Origin: Agrostemma githago
Taxonomy: Eukaryota; Streptophyta; Magnoliopsida; Caryophyllales; Caryophyllaceae
DNA length: 64,000 nt
Assembly: GCA_958450325.1 (NCBI GenBank)
Contig: OY288250.1
Coordinates: 53,148,898 to 53,212,897 of the forward strand
Direction: 5' to 3'
How positions within the stretch are numbered: the first letter of the stretch is position 1; the number at the start of each line of letters is the position of its first letter. A program made the translations under genes and the position numbers. Shown piece by piece: positions 35,931 through 46,332 of this stretch. Under the pieces are notes generated by a model, which was not told the origin of the DNA, searched no databases, and was given only the letters and a program-made list of their open reading frames with translations.

Positions 35931-36474
35931 ACTAACAGCGTCACAAGGTCTCCCGTGAATAAGCATTAAGCACCCATAATTTGTTTTCTTTTTCCCAAAA
36001 AATTATCTTAACTTTTCATTTCTTTGTTTAAAGGCATCAAAACTCAAATTCAGTTAAAAAAACACAAACATAGGAGTGCATGTTTGGATTATCGTTGGTT
36101 TCATTTTATATCTCTTAATTAATCACCCATATTTCTTAATCCAACCCAATCAACCCGTTCATCCCCTCCCACGCTCATCCTTTAATCAACAAAGCAAGAT
36201 GTCTATTGACAAATGATTAACTTGTGCTCACTAGATACTACTCATATAACAAAGGCACACAATTGTGATTCTTTAACTTCGTTGCAAATTAAAATATGAC
36301 TTCAAGATCATCAATAGATGAACTCACCAATGTCAATTGCCTATTATAGAGAGAAATCAAACATCGTATGAGTATTCGATATATATGCAACATAATAAAT
36401 ATTTTACCTGTAAGAATATTTCGCAATATTTATTATTATGGTATATAGTTAGTTGCATATTATATAAGATATCT
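35931..36474. other. AT-rich sequence, no gene recognised
   Basis: I see no motif, repeat or long frame here. The minus-strand LINE begins to the right. Confidence 0.5.
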
Positions 36475-36564
36475 GTTTTTAATAATAAAATGTAAGAATT
36501 GCATTCCAAAACCAACCATACAAACTTGGCAACTAAGGCCGAATACAAAGTATAGATAAACTAT

Positions 36565-38506
36565 CTACAGGAAACACCTAATTTGCATCTGCAAATGCGG
36601 TCGAATCCGAGTTAGTCTATATCTAATACCATTCTTAATTAATTGACTCACAACACTAGGTCTCAAAACAATCGAGTCATGAATAGCTTTGTTCCTAATC
36701 CACCAAACATAATAAACCATGGCATTTATAATAGCCGCCACCACCTCTTTATGCATCATATTACCACACCTCAGTTGCCTCCACCAATCAATGAACCCAG
36801 TACACAGGGGCGAATCCAGGAATTAAAGTATGGGGTAGCGAATTTTTTTCGTCGTTGTCTAAAATATTTAAAATCACGACTTAAAGAAGCATATCTTAAA
36901 TTCAAAATAAATTATCAATAAAGTGGAGCATAATTAAAATCACAATATTATTTTTTCTTTCAATATAATTTTCTTGAAAATAAATTCATTTAAATAAATA
37001 ATTCATTATGAAAAATTAATTTTTGAACCAAAAAATAAAAAAGAGTACGAAGATATAAAATAAGTGGGAAGATACTTGTTTCGTCTAATTCTATGATGGG
37101 ACAATAGAAGCAAAACAAACTAAAATATAAAAATTAATCAATTTGTCATAAGTAAGAATTGAACCCTGGTCTCCAAGGTGATGAACATTTGGTTTTACGA
37201 TCACACCACAACTAAATTTATGTCCATTTGAGTATTAAATGTTATTTATTATTGGGTTTATAGTATTATTAGGGGTAGCAAAAGTGGATCATTCTAAATA
37301 TAATTATTAGGCATGGGGTAGCCCAACCCCTTGCTACAATGTAGGTTCGCCTCTGCCAGTACAAGGAACTAGATACTGCAGCCAGGAACATACGTCCAGC
37401 ATAAGAAGTTTACTAAACCTGCAATTAAAGAAGAGATGATCATGAGACTCATGCTCCTCTTCACAGATACCAAATCTAATAGCTCCTCCATACCACCTCA
37501 CAGTTCTATCCCGCATCATAAGTCGACTCTTAAAGGCAAGCCAACTCATAAATGAGTGCTTAGGCAACGAATTAGTATTACAAACCAGTGGGACTCTCAC
37601 ACATTTGTTACTGACAGGCTGTAGCCAAGCGTACGCTTCCTGTACAGTATATGTCTTTGCCCCGACCCAATCCTTCTGAATAAAGCCTTCCTACAGTTGT
37701 ATTCGAACTTTGCGTATTCGTTTCCAAGCGCAACTGCAGGAGTGACCAAGATTATACAGTTCCCATGTCTGTTTCTTTATATACATGGAATGAATCCATT
37801 TAACCCATAACATGTCAGGACATTTATACAACCACAAGCTACACTTGCCCAAACAAGCAACGTTCCACAGGTGCAAGTTCTGCAACCCCAGCCCACTAAA
37901 CTTCTTATCCTGACAAACTTGATCCCATGCTACTGATGGAGGCGTGACAAAGTGCTCACTACTACTCCACAAAAAATTACGACAAGCAGCTTTTATACTT
38001 TGTATAACTTGTTTAGACAGTAAGAAGATTCTCGCCCAATAACAATGAAGGTGACTTAAAACAAATTGTATCAGAGAGAGTCGTTCTGCATAAGAAAGAT
38101 GCCTCGCCCCTAAACTCCTAATTCGTATGACAATCTTCTCTGTCAAGATACTACAATCAGACTTAGATAACTTTTTAAGAGAAATAGGAACTCCCAAATA
38201 CTTAAAAGGCAAAGACCGAGCATTTTTTGTGACATGCGAACACATTGTTGTTTCATCCTATCATTCATCCAATTCAGATATATATTTGATTTGTCAAAGT
38301 TAATCTCCAATCCAGAAACATGTGAAAAGGCGAGGAACCCACTCGATAGTAGTCTGATGGACTCCTTATCCCCTCGGCAAAACATAATAAGATCATCTGC
38401 AAAGCACAAATGACTTAATTGAGTCTCCTTGCACATTGAATGATACTTAAACTCACAATCCTTCTGCACCACCATAAGAACTCGACTCAGATACTTCATG
38501 CCAAAT
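36565..38506 (-). pseudogene. LINE ORF2, C-terminal half (RT end, zf-RVT)
   Basis: It is the second half of the endonuclease-RT protein used for target-primed reverse transcription. The catalytic pair is in CFADD (minus, about 38390). The frame changes between 38143 and 38245 and again near 37650. The zf-RVT region has the Cys-Cys-His-Cys pattern. The sequence GMKYLSRVL at the right edge joins PILFVV at 59441, the conserved stretch after the GDP box. Confidence 0.88.
36805..37355. mobile_element. hAT-type MITE inserted in the LINE
   Basis: Perfect 8-bp target duplications CCAGTACA lie at 36797-36804 and 37356-37363. The terminal inverted repeat is CAGGGGCGAA on the left and CAGAGGCGAA on the right (reverse complement). 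The 8-bp duplication and CAGRGGCG terminus are hAT hallmarks. It is 551 bp with no transposase, hence non-autonomous. A Pol III B-box-like string, GGTTCAATTC, occurs on the minus strand at 37165-37156. Confidence 0.88.
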
Positions 38507-38896
38507 TGTAGACACCCGTATTTTGACTGCCAGGTGTCTATGGCAGTTTCCAACAAAACACCCGATGATGATCGGACGCTAATGTGTTTCTACGCGCTCG
38601 GATATGGGCTCAAAACCAATAGTCGTGGGCTAATGCACTTACGGAGTATAAATCTCACAAAACTGACCTCAAATTCAGGCCCAGTGGATCATTTTCAGTC
38701 AAACAAGACTAATTTGGGTCAAAACCGACACCGGAAATAAAACCGACTTTTAGCGATTGGGTCAACCCCGGTCAAAGTCGTCTCCGAAACATACAAAATA
38801 GCCATTCAAACATCAAAAGTCCAATTCAAACACAAAACCCATCAAATATCCATGGTCACGGTCCAAAGCAAGAGACCCGCACGACCCAGCCCATCC

Positions 38897-40140
38897 ACTC
38901 GATCGAGTGGGCCTGTTTCAGGCCCGACTGCAGGTACACCGGGCCACTCGACCGAGTCAGCTGGTTACTCGGTCGAGTAACCCTAACCGGGGAACCCTAG
39001 GCTTTGCCTATATAAACACCCCCATGCACAACCTTTCAAACAACTTTTACACATCTTGCAAAAATCCTAATTACTACAACCCTAATCAAACCCTAAGCAC
39101 TACACTAGCAAACCCTAACCACCATAACTCAACCTCCATAAACCTCGAAGCTCCCGTGTTAAAGCCACGACTACAAGTCTTATCCGAGACAAGAATATGT
39201 AGGTTGAGGGTGCAAAACCCCTTTTCTTCTTCTCCTTTCTCGCGTCTTTTATCGTCATAAGGGTCGTTTTTTATTTTCTTATCGCTATCATTGCATAATA
39301 ATATCGATAATACCGTTAGTATTAAAACATTAAAATACTTGTCGATTTGTGTCGAGTATGAGGGATGTCGGAATAAGAAAACCCGAATATACAAGTATAC
39401 CGCACACAGCGTTGCCGGTCGCTTATTCCGACACCCCAATTGCTTGATTATTGAAACAAGCTAAGTTAACCTAAGCTATAAATCGTTTATTTTCGTTTGC
39501 ATCATTATTCAAGGTTCATATTTACATCGATTTTCAAAAACAAGCATTCTATTTAATAATGGTCGAAATCCGTTGACGCGGATCCGACCTCACAATCTCT
39601 AGGAATTTATTTCGATGTTGGAGAAGCCGAGGGAATCAAGTCCTCTAATTCAAGCAATTTTCTTTTATTTTCACTCTAGTATTCCATATCGATTCAATAA
39701 TCGAATATGGGATACAACGAGTATTCAAATTCGGAATCGAATATAAGTCCCACAATATTTATATTCGATTCATCAAAATCAATGATTTATAAAATCCGAG
39801 TCGAGCATAAATTGTACAATATTTATGTCCGACTCGGTAGAATCATCGAATTATCAAAAATCAAAAGCAATTTCAAAATCAATAATAGAATTGCAAGCGA
39901 ACCCGGTTCGTACAGGTGCCACTCAACCGAGTGACTCGGCCACTCGATCGAGTGACACCACAATTTACCGAGCAGAATGCTCTTTCGACCTCTACTCGGT
40001 CGAGTCTCATAGTGACTCGATCGAGTAGCGACGTACTCGGCCGAGTTGGTCAATAACTCGGTCGAGTAGGGTCATGAAATCCGGGACAGAACACTTTTTA
40101 AGGATCCACTCGGTCGAGTCCCTTAATGACTCGGTCGAGT
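38897..40140. repeat. Cluster of palindromic ACTCGRYCGAGT motifs
   Basis: The 12-mers start at 38897, 38946, 38967, 39921 (one mismatch), 39942, 39994, 40015, 40035, 40056, 40108 and 40129. Variants are ACTCGATCGAGT, ACTCGGCCGAGT and the near-palindromes with GT or AC in the centre. The 3' LTR has the same cluster (57474-58691). Three lie just upstream of the TATA box; eight lie near 39921-40140. Confidence 0.9.
39009..39015 (+). promoter_or_regulatory. TATA box of the Ogre-like LTR
   Basis: TATATAA lies 31 bp after the third palindromic motif and 30-60 bp before a likely RNA start. The same arrangement occurs near 57602 in the 3' LTR. Confidence 0.6.
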
Positions 40141-40933
40141 GGCCCTTTATCACGTTAAACCTTGAGTCCTACAATATCCATTCGAGTCTCATTAACCGTT
40201 TTTTTTTTGTGACTTAGGTCAACACGTGCCTAATTAATCACGTGAAACATCTTTTCAAAACCATGCATTAACTCATTTGCATCATTCTATACAATTCAAT
40301 ATTTGCAAACCGTTATTATTCGTTATACCGTTACTAACCGTTTGTTATTTTTCTTGTTGATTTATCGTTTGTTTTATTTTACTAAAATGAACCCACATGC
40401 TAATGTTACTTCGACGTAGAATTAATTGCATTAAATCGACGTAGAAACCCTTTTCAATTCCTCACATGCTTAGGGAAAATAATCTTTGCATATCATTTTC
40501 CCGTTCAACTAACGCGCGTATTAGAAAGTCATTCGAGATCTTAGTAGAGGCCGCTAAGTGCGGGAGGGGTTGGGTGTCCTCTGTGGGCTTCCCAAGACGT
40601 ACCCTCACCCCTTACTAAGAAACTCGGTCACCGGATGCCCGAAACCGTTGGCGCACGAGAGTCATTCAATACATGGTATCCGATAATTTCGGTAGCAGTA
40701 TCAAATGCAAAGGGACGAGCCCAATAAACTCTGACATCGGAAATGGGCCGTATTTTCTATACGGCCCACTACGACATAGAGTGGGTTCGAACGGGCCCGA
40801 ACTCCCACAAAGTTCGGTGGCGACTCCACTTCGATTTAAATTTCCATTCGATCCATTCTCATATGGAGATTCATTCGCCTACCCAAACCCGCGCGTGGCC
40901 GCGCTGGGGTGGACCTATGTCATGTCCACAATT

Positions 40934-40950
40934 TGGCGACTCCGCTGGGG
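40934..40950 (+). promoter_or_regulatory. Primer binding site of the Ogre-like element
   Basis: TGGCGACTCCGCTGGGG follows the LTR end by three bases. This tRNA-Arg-type site is characteristic of Ogre/Tat elements. Confidence 0.85.
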
Positions 40951-41708
40951 ATTAACTAATGCATGATTTACCATCAGCATCCTCAGGGTGAGACTCGAAT
41001 AGAAATCGTTTGACTAGTACAATACGCGTTTTAGTTTTACGGTTCATGCATAACCCATATTTTCCCGTGCCGGTACTCGCGACCGACGTCCCACTATACC
41101 GTTGACGTACTCCAATATGGATATGTCAAAAGGTGTCCATAGTCGATTCGAGTGTGTTTCGCGGTATGTTCTAAGAAATCCGTCCCGATCAACGTCTAGA
41201 CTATGTACACTGGCCTGGTATAGACTCTCTATAGACCGACCGAGACTTAGTATAGAGCATACATGGCGTCGTTATAATGCTTGACTACATGGTACTTGGT
41301 TTCCGTGTCGTTTTCAAAAACCGTCATTTCAAAAATGCATCTTTTCAAAAATATTCAACTTTCAAAAACTCGGAAAGCTGCCGAAATTTAGGACTTATGA
41401 TTTGACTCAAAACAAGCCTATTTTCTAGCCGGCATGCCGCCCATTTCGAAATTCGAACTTCCGATCCACCATTCGATTTTCGAATTTTCAAAAATTCAAT
41501 TTCAATTTTCAAATCTTCGAGATGCCGTTTTTGATTTTCAAATCTTCGGGATCTCATCTTCAATTTTCTAATCGTCGGAAATTCTTTTTTTTTCGACATT
41601 CAAATTTTCAATTTTCAAGATATCCAATTTCAAAACCCGGGACACATACCGAATTTAGAACTTATGATTTTACTTAAAATAGCCTATTTTCTAGCCGGTA
41701 TGCTGCCC
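40951..41708 (+). other. Leader of the Ogre-like element
   Basis: Non-coding. From 41340 it is dominated by ttcaaa/ttttc-rich simple sequence. A direct repeat of about 75 bp with 'cctattttctagccgg' occurs at about 41380-41455 and 41648-41722. Confidence 0.6.
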
Positions 41709-43897
41709 AATTCAAAACTCGAAAACATTTTCGAACTATCAAAACCGAGGCCCGATACACATTCCGATTTTTTCGAAAAATCGGGCCTTTCCCCGAGTTC
41801 TCTCGGACTTTCCAAAAACAATCAATTTTCAAAACCTTCCTCTTCTTAGGACTTCCCGTATTTAGCAGTTTCGGGTCGTGTCTTAAGTCGTCAAGGTCTT
41901 TAGCGTCGAAACTTTGTCGATCTTACGTCACGAGTTTCTTCCCTACCCTAGTCCGCCTTATTAGACTAAGGCAAGGCCCACCTACGTAGGACATACTCCT
42001 GCAAAGGAGGGCCCGTCAACACAATCGAGTCCAAAAGTCTGGGGATGTTTCACGTGGACCTTCCTTCGAACAGGACTCGGCCCACATAGCCGAATCCTAA
42101 GGAAGGCCCACCTTTCACAAGTCACCCGTCCAGGTGTCTTTTCCGAGTCAACCTTTTTACAAGGTATAGCCCTATAACAAAAGGTTCGTGGTCCTTACGT
42201 CTAAGGGTCACTCGTCCGCCACTCGAGTCTTAACAAAATTATCGATCCCACTTGGGGGCTATCCTTAGCAGGGCGATCAATCATAATAAACCCAAAAATA
42301 TATATAATCTCCACGTACAGAATAAATAATTCTCACGGACAGAATAAATAATCTCCACGGACAGAATAAATAATTTTCACGGACAGAATAAAGCACCCCA
42401 TACGTGATGCCTCCTTTGGTATCCACACGGGTACGGAACTGCGACGTATATGCTAGTATAAAGATACGTGAGACCGTCTCACAACATCTCTCTATATCTC
42501 TCTTATAACTCTTTATAAGACGAATATACTATGAGTCAATACTCTTTATTCCATATATTGGTTCATCATATGAACCTTCTTATATAGGAGATGAGAAGGT
42601 AGAATTAGGTTATTTTCATAACTCTAATTACCATAATTAGATTATTAGTATAACTCTAATTACCATAACCCGACAACGCAGCTGGGTCCGTATTACTACT
42701 GACCCGATAAATTTAATATATCCATATATACTAATATATCCCATACACATTGTGTGTGACCCAATGGACCCACTTAAGACTACCAGATACATAACCTATT
42801 TACATGTCAACCCGACATCGACCTCTAGCAAGGCATATCAGATACATCGAATTAACCGGGTTAGTCCGTAGGACAGTGGACATAACTCCTTCATTAACTC
42901 CTGTACACTATCTCAAAATATACGGAGTCGTAATTTTTTTTTGTTAAAATCAGTATCGTTTGATCATATAATCAAAAGAAGGACAAAACAATAATGATGA
43001 TATCTGAGGTCGATTATAAACCGTATTCGGTTTCAGATCGGCACCGTTGCAGCACTTCGATCAATACCCTAAATTTAATTTTAATTTTAATTTCATGCAA
43101 AGGTCAATTAATATCAGGATTGATTGAAAATTATGGAGAAGATCTTCACTGTGAGCACAGAAACGGTTTATGAAATTAATAACTAGTTATTAATTAAATC
43201 AAATGACTCCCAAATCTGCTAAATAAACAAATTAAAAGATCAAAAAGCAATATCAGATCTGATTCTTGAAGACGCTTAAACACAATCCCAGAAATCCAAA
43301 AAAACTCCTCCGAACCAGAGAACATCAAATTAATTGATTGAATCAAAGCGTTATATGAACATGAGTAAAAGATTTGGTAAATACAATTTGCAGGTCGATC
43401 GGGGTTGATAATGTTTGTATCGAACCTATTCCTGAATTGATTGTGCATCAACTGATCTGTGTTTTTGTGAGTGTTTTTTTTTTAAATTTAGTGGAGTTAT
43501 CAAGATGATAACTGAAGCGTACTCAATCACTAAATGAAACAATCCTTGACATTTTGTCGTATATGACTCATGTATCCATATATTAGGTGTTCGTAATTTT
43601 GTTACGACCTTACTTTTCAATGACACGGTGGTTACGAATTTGAAAATCATAAAAACTCATATGGGTCGGTCTCACAATAAGTTTATTGTAAGCGCTATCA
43701 CAAGATGAGTAGTTATTTTAATTGATTTTTTTATTAGATGAGTTTTAAGACTTAAGTACACTTGAAACATGTCTCACACTGTCTTAGCGTTTATACTGCA
43801 TTTTGTTTATTTTAATAATATTATTATTATTAGACTCTTTAATTATATTTTTAAGAACGATTTTTCTAACGTGTGCCCTGTGGGCACAAGTTAAAAC

Positions 43898-44215
43898 ATG
43901 GGTTTCGCGACCCATGTTAAGTTGAGTGACATCTATTGTCCAATACTTAGACATGGGTCGTATGTCCTATGTCTATCTAAAACATAGACATAGGTTTTTC
44001 AATTAACCCATGTCTTTATACAATTAACCTATGTCTATAAAAACTATAGACATGGGTTTTTTCCTCGCCCTATGTCTATTATAGATATAGACATGGGTTT
44101 TTTGTTCGCCCCATGTTTATTGCCATAGTACAGACATGGGTTTTTTGTCTGCCCCATGTTTATTGCCATAGTACAGACATGGGTTTTTGTCTGCCCCATG
44201 TTTATTGTCATAGTA
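43898..44215. repeat. CACTA subterminal repeats, left
   Basis: Several copies of 'agacatgggttttttg...ccccatgt' in direct and inverted orientation occur here. The last three form a near-perfect tandem of 40-44 bp units (44091-44215). Such arrays bind transposase in En/Spm elements. Confidence 0.85.
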
Positions 44216-44491
44216 ATCAATCCGAAAAAGATATCAATTATTAATGCTTTCCGTATTTTTTATAAGAAACTGCAATCCAACCGAAACCAAAATAAATCTC
44301 ATAAATTGTACAACACCCAATTGGACGATCAAACGTTCCATATTTCATAAAAGTAGTCATCATCCCAAACAAATAAATAGCTAAGATAAAAAAACTACAC
44401 AAGTACGCGATGTACCAATAATAAAATCTCTTCCTACTACAACCAATCTTTTTAGCTAATACATTGAATACCACATGCATGTCTCATACTT

Positions 44492-44800
44492 CTAATTTTG
44501 AAGATAATAGTTAGCCCACAAATCGCGAACCTCATCGATGTCTTCTTGTGAATACATGGCAAGTACTTTGAAGTGCTGCAACAATTTCAATATAATTGAA
44601 AGCGAATACTTCAAGAACATAAATACTTTGATTATAACATAGAAAAAATGTGTATGTGCTCGAAGTCTTATTACCTTATCAATAGTTCCTTTCAAATTAG
44701 AAGAAGTGATTAAGTCGGTCATGTACTTCATTATGTAGTAGCCACATTCTGTGTTACCCGGCTGACAAGCACACTATAGCCTGTAGAAGACATGCTTTAT
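44492..44800 (-). pseudogene. Ulp1-like (C48) cysteine protease C-terminus, with intron
   Basis: Ulp1-type proteases cleave SUMO-like modifiers; homologues are frequent passengers or components of plant CACTA and MULE elements. Two minus-strand exons are visible. The first (about 44761-44675) encodes PGNTECGYYIMKYMTDLI, with the catalytic Cys in ECGYY. The second (44575-44492) encodes YSQEDIDEVRDLWANYY and a stop. A 99-bp intron (44674-44576) has GT and TTGCAG ends. The upstream catalytic His and Asp regions were not found, so it is a remnant. The family call rests on the ECGYY context and the EDIDEVR tail. Confidence 0.7.
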
Positions 44801-44920
44801 CTTCCTTGCTAAATGCCTGTACCACATCCTAAAACCACTGGATTACAGGAGATCACATTTACGCTGTTTGAAATTTACAGTAAGACGCTGTAGAAGACAA
44901 TCATACCTTTGACGCTGTTT

Positions 44921-45592
44921 GAATTCGTGTCATCTTTGTGAATCAATTTTTTTTTTTATGTATGTATTGTCTTTTGGAATGTGATCCATCATTAATCCAG
45001 ATTTCGATCTCCCATCATCACTTGAGTCAGGATTACTGTTTGGGACAACCTAAGCATCCCCATCTCATTTATTTAAGCTGCATACAAATCGGATAACGGA
45101 AATGTAGTTGTATTGTAAGAGCAAGCATATCAGCAAGAATAAATCTTCCACAAGGAAACAGTTTTATCTCCATTCGTTTCAAATTTTTGCAAAACCATCA
45201 TTTACGCTCCTATACTATAAAAGAAAGAATGTGGGCGAGTCAACAATCGAATCGTCAATTTGATAATGACGACTGAAACGATAGCTCGTCTCTCACTTTT
45301 GCCTTGTGATTAGTATTTAGCAAGACTTATATCACAATGATATGATATGTCCTCCATTATCATAATCAACCAGGCTTCAAAATAGATTCAAACTTTGATA
45401 AAACTGTTACTAGCAGCATATATAATAATAACAGAAGATTAAGACAAGAAACAAGAGAGCTAAGAAGAAGGGAAGAGAGTGGCCTAGGCCTACGACTGGG
45501 GAGAAAGATAAAAGAGGCAAAGGGCAGAATAAGAATATATAGGAAGGAAGGAGGCCTACACGAATTCAAATTCACAAAGATGACACGAATTC
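44921..45592. repeat. 22-bp perfect inverted repeat inside the CACTA
   Basis: gaattcgtgtcatctttgtg at 44921 is matched by its reverse complement ending at 45592. The 630 bp between them contain no recognised gene. It may bound a small insertion. Confidence 0.6.
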
Positions 45593-46332
45593 AAATTTAT
45601 AAGCAACGCAACAACATATACATCCACTAATGAAGCTAGCTAATATCATAATGTAATAAAACCGTAGAAATCAATCAATGAATCAGTCAAGGAGTAGAAA
45701 CGTACCTAAGATTAAAATTAACCTAGACGAAACCCTAATTGTCCAAGACATTAGTAAAAATTATATAAACAGCAAGCGTCTTGAAATTAAAACCTGCAGC
45801 ATAAAAATTGGAATCAGCCGACTCTATATTTTGACACACATAGATATAAATCAGAGAATTTAGAGTGTAAGAAAGCTATACATAAAGATATGCGCATGAA
45901 TTAGGGATAAATGGGAGTTGAAGAATGGGGAGAGAAAACATACCAAAAATTGAATGGAAGCGAAGAAAGATTCAAAGTTGCGGCATTGTATGATTGTATA
46001 TTTATATGTAGTGTGAATTGGGAAAGGGTAAATTAAAGAGGAAAGATGAACCCTAATTGAAAGTTTGGTTGAGTAATTGGGGATTTGTAAGGTTTATTAC
46101 TCGTAATTGTGTTGTAGTAGTGGTACTTGGTTGGTTGGTGTGTGTTCCCTCCAAGAGTACAAGTAGAAGTAGAAGAAGACCCTATATTTATTTAGCATAA
46201 TATAATCAGATTTCATCTTTCCTTTTAGGATTAGGAAAATACTTGTACGAGGTTCACCCTTTTTGTTCACCTGTTTTAGGAGAGGAGGGGAAGTTACCTT
46301 AGAAGCGATACGATTTACCAAATGCTGCTTAC

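Larger units (their letters stand above)
36475..38506 (-). mobile_element. L1-type LINE, 3' half
   Basis: The minus strand carries the end of LINE ORF2 and its 3' UTR. Order: RT active-site region with FADDLIMFCRG near 38390, the rest of RT (38245-37691), a zf-RVT domain (37600-37356, with CEEEHESHDHLFFNC), then after the hAT MITE the C-terminus (36759-36565) and a UTR ending in an A-rich stretch near 36475. The frame continues exactly into the part at 59441 when the Ogre-like element is removed. Frameshifts and the two insertions inactivate it. Confidence 0.88.
38507..40930 (+). repeat. 5' LTR of the Ogre-like element
   Basis: It runs TGTAGACACCC to CATGTCCACA, 2424 bp. It contains a TATA box at 39009 and eleven copies of a 12-bp palindromic motif. 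Compared with the 3' LTR it has extra sequence around 39225-39290 and 40627-40670 and lacks one duplicated motif. Confidence 0.9.

Noticed and set aside
37156..37165. A tRNA gene on the minus strand
   Set aside because: Only a B-box-like string is present; there is no complete cloverleaf or A box at the proper place.
39086..39439. 117-codon minus-strand frame in the Ogre 5' LTR
   Set aside because: It is antisense within an LTR and not preserved in the 3' LTR because of the deletion near 57845.
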